Part shown: positions 1 to 7,506 of the stretch, piece by piece
Layout of the letters: every line of letters starts with the position of its first letter
Position numbering within the stretch: the first letter of the stretch is position 1
NCBI GenBank assembly: GCA_040216635.1
Contig: JAVJOU010000003.1
Span: 62,001-126,000, forward strand
Length of the DNA stretch: 64,000 nt
Origin: UBA1479 sp040216635
GTDB taxonomy: Bacteria > Pseudomonadota > Alphaproteobacteria > Rhodospirillales > Casp-alpha2
Reading direction: 5' to 3'
Position numbers and translations under genes: made by a program
Notes under the pieces: generated by a model
Databases searched by the model: none
Told to the model about the DNA's origin: nothing
The model's input: the letters and a program-made list of their open reading frames with translations, nothing else

Positions 1-35
1 CATTGATCACCTTCGTCGAGACGCATTAAGTTATC

Positions 36-308
36 ATGACACTTGAGTTACAGACCATGAGCATGGACGGCGAAGCATTTCGGCATTGGCGAAAGCGCCA
101 CAAGTTGTCGCAGAAGGACGCGGCCAAGGCGCTGGGCCTGAAGCCCCGCATCATCCAGTACTACGAAAAGGGTGAGCGCGACGGAAAGAAAGTGGAGATT
201 CCGCTTTCCGTCCGGCTGGCTTGCTATGCCATTGAAAGCGGCGTCGGCGACTTCGACGGCGAGGAAAGCAGCAAGCTGAAACCGCGCAGCAAGAAGTCCA
301 AAGACTAG
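36..308 (+). CDS. XRE-family helix-turn-helix regulator
   Basis: A 90-residue protein made almost wholly of one Cro/CI-type helix-turn-helix (residues about 12-65), with the typical run FRHWRKRHKLSQKDAAKALG followed by a recognition-helix segment ending IIQYYEKGER. The C-terminus is a short Lys/Ser-rich tail. It should bind DNA as a transcription regulator; target unknown. The first ATG at 36 has no convincing ribosome site, and an ATG at 57 or 63 would remove only the leader before the domain. It lies alone, tail to tail with the polyprenyl synthase gene, near the left edge of the window, so its upstream neighbour cannot be seen. Confidence 0.75.
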   Translation: MTLELQTMSMDGEAFRHWRKRHKLSQKDAAKALGLKPRIIQYYEKGERDGKKVEIPLSVRLACYAIESGVGDFDGEESSKLKPRSKKSKD

Positions 309-329
309 GCGCTTTCCGACAGCGACGTC

Positions 330-1346
330 CTAATAAGCGCGCTCGATACAGAAATCGATGAGTTCCAGAAACGCCTGCTTCTGCGGATTGTCCGGGAAGA
401 TGCCGAGCGCGTCGCGCGCCACGGCGCCGTAATGGCGGGCCCGGTCGACGGTATCGCTCAGCGCGTCGTGTTTGTTCATCAAGGCGATGGCCTGTTTCAG
501 ATCGTCGTCGGTCTGATCCAGGTCTTCCAGGGTCCGGCGCCAGAACGCACGTTCGTCTTCGTCCCCCCGGTTGAAGGCTAGGATCGCCGGAAGCGACACC
601 TTTCCTTCGCGGAAATCGTCGCCCACGGTCTTGCCCAGGTCGGCCTGTTTCGCCGAATAGTCCAACACATCGTCGATCAACTGAAAGGCGATGCCCAGGT
701 TGGTGCCGTAGGACAGCAGGGCGTCTTCTTCCGCCTTGGGCCGGTCGGCGACGACGGCGCCGATGCGGCAGGCGGCGGCGAACAATTCCGCCGTTTTGGC
801 CGTAATTACTTCCAGATAGTTGGCTTCGCCCGTCGCCGTGTCACCGGTGGTCATCAACTGCAGAACTTCGCCCTCGGCGATGACGGCAGAGGCATCGGAT
901 AGAATTTTCAGAACTTTCAGGGAGCCGTCCGCGACCATCACCTGGAAAGCGCGGGAAAACAGGAAATCACCGACCAGTACGCTGGCCTGGTTTCCCCAGA
1001 CCGCATTGGCCGAGGCCTGGCCGCGGCGCAGTTCGCTTTCGTCGACCACGTCGTCGTGCAGCAAGGTCGCCGTATGGATGAATTCGACACAGGCCGCCAA
1101 CGGGATATGACGGGTACCTTCGTATCCGCACATGCGGGCGGCGGCCAGGGTCAGGATGGGGCGCAGGCGCTTGCCGCCCGAGGCCACGATGTGGCCTGCA
1201 AGTTGCGGGATCAGCGCAACCGGGCTTTCCATGCGCTGGACGATGACCTCGTTGACCAGTTTCAGGTCGTCGGCGACCAGGGCCTGAAGTTTGTTCAGGT
1301 TGGGTTTCTTTTGGCGTTCGCCTTCAAGCTCGACCACAAGGGCCAC
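330..1346 (-). CDS. ispB: Polyprenyl (octaprenyl-type) diphosphate synthase
   Basis: Trans-isoprenyl diphosphate synthase that builds the long side chain of ubiquinone from FPP and IPP. Both aspartate-rich substrate and magnesium motifs are present: LLHDDVVDE near residue 98 and LIDDVLDY near 230. The basic GGKRLRP motif and a C-terminal helical region are also there. Length (about 338 residues) fits bacterial IspB/SdsA. An in-frame TTG at 1367 could give seven more residues. I prefer GTG at 1346 because AGGGG lies about seven bases before it. Chain length (C40, C45 or C50) cannot be read from sequence; ubiquinone-10 is common in alphaproteobacteria, so the decaprenyl name is also possible. 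Confidence 0.9.
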   Translation of the reverse strand: MALVVELEGERQKKPNLNKLQALVADDLKLVNEVIVQRMESPVALIPQLAGHIVASGGKRLRPILTLAAARMCGYEGTRHIPLAACVEFIHTATLLHDDVVDESELRRGQASANAVWGNQASVLVGDFLFSRAFQVMVADGSLKVLKILSDASAVIAEGEVLQLMTTGDTATGEANYLEVITAKTAELFAAACRIGAVVADRPKAEEDALLSYGTNLGIAFQLIDDVLDYSAKQADLGKTVGDDFREGKVSLPAILAFNRGDEDERAFWRRTLEDLDQTDDDLKQAIALMNKHDALSDTVDRARHYGAVARDALGIFPDNPQKQAFLELIDFCIERAY

Positions 1347-1497
1347 GGCCTTTCCCCTTATATCCAATTATCCGCGTTTGGCGTTTGTGCTTGGTGTTCG
1401 TTGCTTGACGCCTGTCCCAGGAGCCGTGAGCATAGGGATTGCCGTGCCCCATGGTCAACCGCGACGGAAGGCTGTGTCGGGGGTATCAGAGGAGCCC

Positions 1498-1731
1498 ATG
1501 GTCGAACTGTTTCGCACCAACGATCCCGTGTTGCTGTCCTGGATGCAGGCGCGCCTGGCCTCGCTTGACGTGCCGGCCCAGGTGTTCGACATGCACGCCA
1601 GTTTCATGGACGGAAGTGTCCTGGCCATTCAACGCCGGATCATGGTCGACGAAGCGGATCTGGCCCGGGCGCAACACGTCGTCGCCGAGGCCGAGGAAAT
1701 CGCCCGCGGCGAGCGCGATCCCTTGGATTGA
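1498..1731 (+). CDS. DUF2007 family small protein
   Basis: A 77-residue protein matching the DUF2007 (putative signal-transducing protein) pattern: an N-terminal MVELFRTNDPVLLSWMQARL segment, then a strand-rich part and a C-terminal helix with acidic residues. The start at 1498 is preceded by GAGGAG at a good distance; longer in-frame starts run into the divergent ispB promoter region. Its end overlaps the start of the following methyltransferase gene by four bases, so the two are probably co-translated. Its function is not established; in related genomes DUF2007 genes often sit beside this kind of methyltransferase. Confidence 0.8.
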   Translation: MVELFRTNDPVLLSWMQARLASLDVPAQVFDMHASFMDGSVLAIQRRIMVDEADLARAQHVVAEAEEIARGERDPLD

Positions 1732-2528
1732 CGGCCGTGACCGCATCCGACCAATCCGATAACGATATTGATGCAGAAGAAACCCGGCTGTTGGATGGCC
1801 GGGTGGTCTGTTTTCAGCCCCTTCGGGGGTATCGGTCGGCGATCGATCCCATCCTGATGCAGGCCGCGATCACGGCCCGGCCCGGGGACCGGGTTCTGGA
1901 ACTGGGATGCGGTGTCGGGGCGGCGTCCCTCGCACTGGCGTTCCGTTTGCCGGAAACCCGGGTGATCGGCCTGGATATTCAGGCGCCGTTGATTGCCCTC
2001 GCGCGAAAAGGGGCGACGGAAAACGGTTTTGAAGACCGGGTCGGTTTTCTGGCGGGGGACCTGCTGGCGCTGCCGGACGACGTGGCGGACGGCGGATTCG
2101 ATCACGTTATGGCCAACCCACCTTTTCAGAAAGCGGGAACGTCCCGCCCGTCGCCCGATGCCGTCAAGGCCCTGGCGACGGTCGAAAGCGAGGCCAAACT
2201 TGCCGATTGGGTGCGTGTCGCCGCCGGACTGGTGGGTGACGGCGGCTGCGTGACTTTCATCCACCATGGGGACCGGGGGGATGAACTGGCGAATCTTATG
2301 GCGGGGGTGCTTGGAGACTTGCGGATTCTGCCGATTCAGGCACGGGCCGACGGCGGCGGTGCCGCGCGTATCATTGTTCAGGGGATCAAGGGGGCAGAGG
2401 CAGGACAACAAACGGAATTGCCGCTGGTCCTGCACGAAACCGGCGGTAAATATACGGTTGTGGTAGACAAAATCCTACGGGGGTATGCAGATATGTCCGG
2501 CCCATCGGAAGATACCGTCAAAAAGTAG
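1728..2528 (+). CDS. tRNA1(Val) adenine-N6 methyltransferase-like (TrmN6/YfiC family)
   Basis: SAM-dependent methyltransferase of 266 residues. The SAM-binding glycine motif VLELGCGVGAASLAL lies near residue 57. The catalytic NPPF motif of N6-adenine methyltransferases lies near 127 (HVMANPPFQKAG). The E. coli member modifies A37 of tRNA-Val; the same role is an inference here. A TTG at 1728 overlaps the upstream stop (TTGA); a GTG at 1737 is an alternative. Forms a short operon with the DUF2007 gene. The last ten or so residues after the conserved core are Ser/Asp-rich and probably disordered. Confidence 0.8.
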   Translation: MTAVTASDQSDNDIDAEETRLLDGRVVCFQPLRGYRSAIDPILMQAAITARPGDRVLELGCGVGAASLALAFRLPETRVIGLDIQAPLIALARKGATENGFEDRVGFLAGDLLALPDDVADGGFDHVMANPPFQKAGTSRPSPDAVKALATVESEAKLADWVRVAAGLVGDGGCVTFIHHGDRGDELANLMAGVLGDLRILPIQARADGGGAARIIVQGIKGAEAGQQTELPLVLHETGGKYTVVVDKILRGYADMSGPSEDTVKK

Positions 2529-2656
2529 CCCGAATGTGCGCCACGTCACTTGCCACCTGCGGCTTCTCCTGGGATAGTCTCGCCCAATAAATCAGAACAA
2601 ACTAAACAACAATAAAGTCACTCTGACGGGGGCGGTCTTCGAGGGCCGGTGAATTC

Positions 2657-3091
2657 GTGGGTAACGCAGCGGTTATCGCCATAATCGGCGTATTCGTCGC
2701 CATTGGTATATTGGGTGTGCTGTTCTACGTCAGCACGCTGGCGAAGAACGTCTATGAGATAAAAATTCAGATGAAAGACGACCTGGCTTACGAGCTGGCG
2801 CGGATGAAGGAATATGTCGAACGGGAAATGGTCCAGCGGCAGAAATGGATCACCCGCGACGTTGCCGGTGCGTCGGACGACAAGTTCGGCAGCCTGGACA
2901 CGGCGATCACCGAACTCCGTTCCGAGGTTTCGCAGGAACTGGTGCAACTGAACGACAAGGTCCGCAAGCTCGCAGCCCTGCAACAGGCCATGGCGGCACG
3001 GAAATCGCAGGCCCAGGCAGGGGCACGTCAGGAACCGGACATGGACTCCGTATTCAAGGTAGACAAGCCGGGGCGTGAAGCGTCAGGCTAA
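2657..3091 (+). CDS. Membrane-anchored coiled-coil protein, unknown
   Basis: A 144-residue protein with one N-terminal transmembrane helix (about residues 4-27) followed by a charged, heptad-rich helical region (about 30-120) and a disordered tail. This architecture suggests an inner-membrane anchored coiled coil facing cytoplasm or periplasm. I do not recognise a named family. The start is a GTG at 2657 with a weak ribosome site. Its stop is only three bases before the ATG of the S49 peptidase gene, so the two are very likely co-transcribed, and it might act with that peptidase as a membrane tether or partner; this is inference. Confidence 0.6.
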   Translation: MGNAAVIAIIGVFVAIGILGVLFYVSTLAKNVYEIKIQMKDDLAYELARMKEYVEREMVQRQKWITRDVAGASDDKFGSLDTAITELRSEVSQELVQLNDKVRKLAALQQAMAARKSQAQAGARQEPDMDSVFKVDKPGREASG

Positions 3092-3094
3092 GGC

Positions 3095-3970
3095 ATGTCT
3101 GATATTCAGCCGGAATCTCGCGGCCTTGGAGGCCTTCCCATCATCGGTGCGATGATCGACCCGCCCCCCACCGTGGCCGTTATCCGGCTTGCCGGGGTGA
3201 TCGGTGGTGTCGGGGGACTGCGCCGGGGGCTCAGCCTCGACAGCCAAGCCAAGATCATCGAGCGGGCCTTCAAGCCCCGCAATCTTCAGGCCGTGGCGCT
3301 GGCCGTCAATTCGCCGGGCGGCTCGCCCGTGCAATCGGCGCTGATTGCCGGGCGAATCCGTGAACTTGCCGAAGAAAAGCAGATCCCCGTATTCGCATTC
3401 TGTGAGGACGTGGCCGCATCCGGCGGGTATTGGCTGGCCTGCGCCGGGGATGAAATTTACGCCGATGTGTCTTCCATCGTGGGCTCCATCGGCGTGGTGT
3501 CGGGCGGATTCGGTCTGCAAGGGTTGATCGAAAAGCTGGGGATTGAACGGCGCCTGCATACGGCGGGCGACAAGAAAGCCATGCTGGACGCCTTCCAGCC
3601 CGAAAAACCCGCCGAGGTCAAACATCTGAAGGAAATCCAGGGCGACATCCATCTGGCCTTCAAGGACATGGTGCGCGCCCGGCGGGGCGAGCGGCTGAAA
3701 GGCGTGGACAAGGAGCTGTTTTCTGGTGCCTTCTGGACCGGCTCGAAGGCCCTGGAATTGGGGCTGATCGACGGCATCGGCAACCTGCGTGCCGTGATGC
3801 GGGATCGTTACGGCAAAAACGTGAAATTCCGCCTTATCGGTGCGCGGCGGGGATTGTTGCCGCAATTGCGTTTCGGTGCCTCCGGCGAGGCAGCGGGCGG
3901 GGTCGATTGGGCCGGGCAGGCCGTGGCTGCCATCGAAGAACGCCTGATCTGGAACCGCTTCGGGCTTTGA
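3095..3970 (+). CDS. S49-family peptidase (SppA/SohB-like)
   Basis: Serine peptidase of the ClpP/SppA fold, 291 residues. Sequence shows the family's NSPGGSP strand-turn (about residue 70), the nucleophile serine in VAASGGYWLAC (about 109), the SSIVGSIGVVSG segment, and the likely general-base lysine in GDKKAMLD (about 160). Family members cut leftover signal peptides or membrane proteins at the inner membrane. It lacks an obvious N-terminal transmembrane helix, so the upstream membrane protein three bases away may help localise it. Length matches short single-domain SppA homologues, not the double-domain E. coli SppA. Confidence 0.88.
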   Translation: MSDIQPESRGLGGLPIIGAMIDPPPTVAVIRLAGVIGGVGGLRRGLSLDSQAKIIERAFKPRNLQAVALAVNSPGGSPVQSALIAGRIRELAEEKQIPVFAFCEDVAASGGYWLACAGDEIYADVSSIVGSIGVVSGGFGLQGLIEKLGIERRLHTAGDKKAMLDAFQPEKPAEVKHLKEIQGDIHLAFKDMVRARRGERLKGVDKELFSGAFWTGSKALELGLIDGIGNLRAVMRDRYGKNVKFRLIGARRGLLPQLRFGASGEAAGGVDWAGQAVAAIEERLIWNRFGL

Positions 3971-4080
3971 TCCCGCGCGGAATTCCTCGATTCTCCGGCT
4001 TCCCGGGCTTTCTTTTTTGTTTTGCGCTTATCGTCGTTGCGAACGGTTCCGTTCGCCCGGGATTTGCTCTAAAAGGCTGC

Positions 4081-4335
4081 ATGTTCGGATTTTCCATACA
4101 AAAGCTGCTGTTTACCGGTCTCGCCATCGCGGCCATCTGGTATGCGTTCAAGTGGCTTGGCCGCATGCAGGCGGAAAAGCGCAAGGTCGACCGCCAGCAG
4201 GCCCGGAAAATGAAGGATTCCGGGAGCAGTGCGGCCAAGACGCCGGATGTAGAGGATATGGTGGAATGTCCCCATTGCGGCGCTTTCGTGCCGACCGACG
4301 GCTCGCACCGCTGCGACGAATTGGACCGGGCCTGA
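4081..4335 (+). CDS. PP0621-like small membrane protein with CPxCG zinc motif
   Basis: An 84-residue protein: one N-terminal membrane helix (about residues 8-24), a basic Lys/Arg/Gln-rich segment, and a C-terminal zinc-ribbon-like half (ECPHCGAFVP then SHRC). This layout matches the PP0621 family of unknown function. The ATG at 4081 is chosen because upstream in-frame codons lie in sequence with no coding character. It stands between the S49 peptidase and glyQ and is followed by an untranslated stretch of 190 bases. The motif has only one clear CxxC plus a His/Cys pair, so metal binding is probable, not proven. Confidence 0.7.
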   Translation: MFGFSIQKLLFTGLAIAAIWYAFKWLGRMQAEKRKVDRQQARKMKDSGSSAAKTPDVEDMVECPHCGAFVPTDGSHRCDELDRA

Positions 4336-4432
4336 TATCGTCACAAAGGGGTTAGTTCCTTCCTTGAGCCGCGCGGCAAATCCCGAGCGCTCTGCCGATT
4401 GCGCGACGTTGATTTGCGCGAAATATTTTATA

Positions 4433-4454
4433 TGCCGGGTCGCTTGACCCGGCA
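4433..4454. promoter_or_regulatory. Perfect 9-bp inverted repeat in the glyQ leader
   Basis: TGCCGGGTC, four-base loop GCTT, GACCCGGCA: a perfect hairpin in the untranslated region upstream of glyQ. No T-run follows, so it does not look like a terminator. It could be an RNA stem in the 5' leader or an operator overlapping a weak promoter (TTGATT near 4409, AT-rich run 4420-4432). No further support. Confidence 0.35.
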
Positions 4455-4528
4455 GAGGCGTCCCCCTATTTTCTGGCACCGCAACATAACGCGAATTCTC
4501 AACTGCATTTCCGTTGGAACCCGCCGCC

Positions 4529-5431
4529 ATGGCGAACACCCCAAGCGATAAGCCCAGCTTTCAATCGCTCATCCTGACGCTACAGAATTTCTGGGCCGAG
4601 CGCGGCTGCGTGATCCTGCAGCCCTATGACATGGAAGTGGGCGCCGGCACCTTCCATCCGGCGACGACCCTGCGTTCATTGGGCAAGCCCGATGACGTGT
4701 GGAATTGCGCCTATGTGCAGCCGTCGCGCCGCCCGACGGACGGCCGCTATGGCGAGAACCCCAATCGGCTGCAGCATTATTACCAGTTCCAGGTTCTGAT
4801 GAAGCCGAGCCCGCCCAACGTGCAGGCCATGTATCTGGAAAGCCTGAACGCCATCGGCATCGATCCCGAAAGCCATGACATCCGTTTTGTCGAGGACGAC
4901 TGGGAAAGCCCGACCCTGGGCGCCTGGGGCCTGGGCTGGGAAGTCTGGTGTGACGGCATGGAGGTGACGCTGTTCACCTATTTCCAGCAGGTCGGCGGAT
5001 ACGATTGCGATCCGGTGCCGGTTGAACTGACCTACGGGTTGGAACGCCTGGCGATGTACGTGCAGGGGGTTGAAAACGTCTACGACCTGGATTGGGACGG
5101 CATCCCCAAGGACAAGGGCGGCAAGACCTACGGAGATGTGTTCCTGCAGGCCGAACGGGAATATTCCGCCCATAACTTCGAACATGCCTCAACCGACATG
5201 CTGCGCCGACATTTCGAGGACGCAGAAAAGGAATGCGCCCATTTGCTGGATAAGGGTCTGGCCCTGCCGGCTTATGACTACTGTTTGAAGGCATCGCATC
5301 TGTTCAATCTGCTGGATGCGCGGGGCGTGATCAGCGTGACCGAACGTCAGGCCTTCATCCTGCGCGTGCGTGATCTGGCCAAGGGGTCGGCCACGGCCTG
5401 GATGAAATCCCAGGGGGTCGAGGTAGGCTGA
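4529..5431 (+). CDS. glyQ: Glycyl-tRNA synthetase alpha subunit
   Basis: Catalytic subunit of the bacterial alpha2-beta2 glycyl-tRNA synthetase, which charges tRNA-Gly. The 300-residue length and sequence are typical: FQSLILTLQNFWAERGCVIL at the start, the class II stretch DWESPTLGAWGLGWEVW (about residue 125) and FTYFQQVGGYDC. I place the start at the ATG at 4529; an in-frame TTG at 4514 adds five residues. The stop overlaps the glyS start by one base (ATGA-type junction), giving coupled translation of the two subunits. Confidence 0.97.
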   Translation: MANTPSDKPSFQSLILTLQNFWAERGCVILQPYDMEVGAGTFHPATTLRSLGKPDDVWNCAYVQPSRRPTDGRYGENPNRLQHYYQFQVLMKPSPPNVQAMYLESLNAIGIDPESHDIRFVEDDWESPTLGAWGLGWEVWCDGMEVTLFTYFQQVGGYDCDPVPVELTYGLERLAMYVQGVENVYDLDWDGIPKDKGGKTYGDVFLQAEREYSAHNFEHASTDMLRRHFEDAEKECAHLLDKGLALPAYDYCLKASHLFNLLDARGVISVTERQAFILRVRDLAKGSATAWMKSQGVEVG

Positions 5432-7482
5432 TGCCCGAGCTTCTTCTGGAACTGCTGTCCGAGGAAATCCCCGCCCGCATGCAGGCGCGCGCGGCGGAGG
5501 ATCTGAAACGTCTGGTCTCCGACGGGCTGAAGGCGGCCGGGTTGACCTTCACCAATGCCCAGACCCTGGTGACGCCCCGGCGGCTGACGCTGGTGGTCTA
5601 TGGCCTGCCCACCAAACAGACCGATATTTCCGAAGAACGCCGCGGCCCGCGCGCCGATGCGCCGCAAAAGGCCAAGGACGGCTTCATGAAGTCCCTGCCC
5701 AAGGGTTCGGAAATCGAAGAACGTGAAACGGAAAAGGGCACCTTCCTGTTCGCCAAGGTTGAACAGGCCGGGGAGAAGACCCGCTTGTTGCTGCCGAACA
5801 TTATCCAAACGGCATTACAGGCGCTGCCCTGGCCCAAATCCATGCGCTGGGGCACGGGCAAGGCACGCTGGGTGCGGCCACTGCATTCGATTCTGGCGGT
5901 GTACGATCAGGAAGGCCTGAACCTGGAATTCGCCGGCATCGAGGCCGGGGTGACCACGCGCGGCCACGCCTTCATGGCGCCGGGCACCATCGAGGTCGCA
6001 GATTTCGCCGATTACGAAAAGTCGCTCAAGGCGGCCAAGGTCATGCTCGACCCCGCGCAGCGCAAGGAAACCATCGCCGCCGATGCGGCCCGCATGTGCA
6101 AGGGCGCCGGTGTGACCCTGAAGGACGATCCGGCCTTGTTGGACGAGGTTGCCGGCCTGGTCGAATGGCCGGTTGTGCTGATGGGCGAGATCGACAGTCA
6201 ATTCATGGACGTGCCGCCGGAGGTTCTGATCACCTCCATGCGCAAGCACCAGAAGTATTTCGCGACCGAAGACGCCAAGGGCAACCTGGCGCCCAAGTTC
6301 GTGGTGGTCGCCAACCGGGAAACCAACGACGGCGGCCGTCAGGTCGTGGCCGGGAACGAACGCGTGCTGCGCGCCCGTCTGGCCGATGCCAAGTTCTTCT
6401 GGGACCAGGACCGTAAGACGACCCTGGCGTCCAAGGCTCCGCAACTGAAGGAACGGGTGTTCCACGCCAAGCTGGGCACGCTCGACGAAAAGGTCGACCG
6501 CATGCAGGCCCTGGCGGCGGCGCTGTGCGAATTCGTGCCGGGTGCCGACCGGGATAAGGTCCGTTCCGCCGCCCGTCTGGCCAAGGCCGACCTTTCGACC
6601 GGCATGGTCGGCGAATTCCCGGATTTGCAAGGCATCATGGGGGCCTACTATGCCCGCCACGACGGCGAAAGTGCCGCCGTCGCCGATGCCGTCGCCGAAC
6701 ATTATTCGCCGCTCGGCCCCAACGATGCCTGCCCGTCGAAACCGGAAAGCGTCGCCGTGGCCCTGGCCGACAAGATCGACAGCCTGGTCGGGTTCTGGTC
6801 CATCGATGAAAAGCCGACGGGATCGAAGGATCCTTACGCCTTGCGCCGCGCGGCGCTCGGCGTGATCCGCCTGATCATCGAAAACAATCTGCGCCTGCCG
6901 CTTCTGTCAGCGTTCGAACAGTCGCAACGCCTGTTGGGCGAGGACGAAGCCGTCGGTCCGGACCTGATGGCCTTCTTCGCTGACCGCCTGAAGGTCCATC
7001 TGCGCGAGAAGGGCGTGAAGCACGACCATATCGACGCGGTGTTCGCGCTTGGCGGGGAAGACGATTTTGTGCGCCTGCTGGCCCGGGTAGAGGCCCTGGC
7101 GGCGTTCCTCGGCACCGATGACGGCGAAAACCTGCTGACCGCCTACCGCCGCGCGGCCAACATCCTGAAGATCGAAGAAAAGAAGGACGGCACGTCCTAT
7201 GCCGCCGCCCCCGATGAAAAACTGCTGAAAGAGCGCGAGGAAAACGCACTTTACAGCGCGCTGGAAGACGCGGGCCCGGTGATCGCCGACAAGATCGCAG
7301 CCGAAGATTTCACCGGCGCCATGGCGGCGCTGGCCGGTCTGCGTGCTCCGGTTGATGCCTTCTTCGACAAGGTTACCGTCAATGCGGATGACGCAAAACT
7401 CCGCGAGAACCGATTGAAACTGCTCTCCAAAATCCGGGCGGCGCTGGAAGGCGTCGCGGACTTCGCCCGGATCGAGGGATAA
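5431..7482 (+). CDS. glyS: Glycyl-tRNA synthetase beta subunit
   Basis: tRNA-binding and editing-like subunit of the heterotetrameric glycyl-tRNA synthetase, 683 residues, normal for the family. It opens MPELLLELLSEEIPARMQ, characteristic of GlyS, and contains the conserved ITSMRKHQKYFA and FVVVANRE segments in the central domain, an HD-like region (about 350-450), and an anticodon-binding C-terminal part (about 580-683). Start overlaps the glyQ stop. Only 24 bases separate it from ppdK, so the three genes probably form one transcript, an order I know from other alphaproteobacteria. Confidence 0.97.
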   Translation: MPELLLELLSEEIPARMQARAAEDLKRLVSDGLKAAGLTFTNAQTLVTPRRLTLVVYGLPTKQTDISEERRGPRADAPQKAKDGFMKSLPKGSEIEERETEKGTFLFAKVEQAGEKTRLLLPNIIQTALQALPWPKSMRWGTGKARWVRPLHSILAVYDQEGLNLEFAGIEAGVTTRGHAFMAPGTIEVADFADYEKSLKAAKVMLDPAQRKETIAADAARMCKGAGVTLKDDPALLDEVAGLVEWPVVLMGEIDSQFMDVPPEVLITSMRKHQKYFATEDAKGNLAPKFVVVANRETNDGGRQVVAGNERVLRARLADAKFFWDQDRKTTLASKAPQLKERVFHAKLGTLDEKVDRMQALAAALCEFVPGADRDKVRSAARLAKADLSTGMVGEFPDLQGIMGAYYARHDGESAAVADAVAEHYSPLGPNDACPSKPESVAVALADKIDSLVGFWSIDEKPTGSKDPYALRRAALGVIRLIIENNLRLPLLSAFEQSQRLLGEDEAVGPDLMAFFADRLKVHLREKGVKHDHIDAVFALGGEDDFVRLLARVEALAAFLGTDDGENLLTAYRRAANILKIEEKKDGTSYAAAPDEKLLKEREENALYSALEDAGPVIADKIAAEDFTGAMAALAGLRAPVDAFFDKVTVNADDAKLRENRLKLLSKIRAALEGVADFARIEG

Positions 7483-7506
7483 CGTCACTTAAGGGATCGA
7501 GCGATC

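Noticed and set aside
4433..4454. Intrinsic terminator upstream of glyQ
   Set aside because: Perfect hairpin but no T-run follows; kept as an inverted repeat only.
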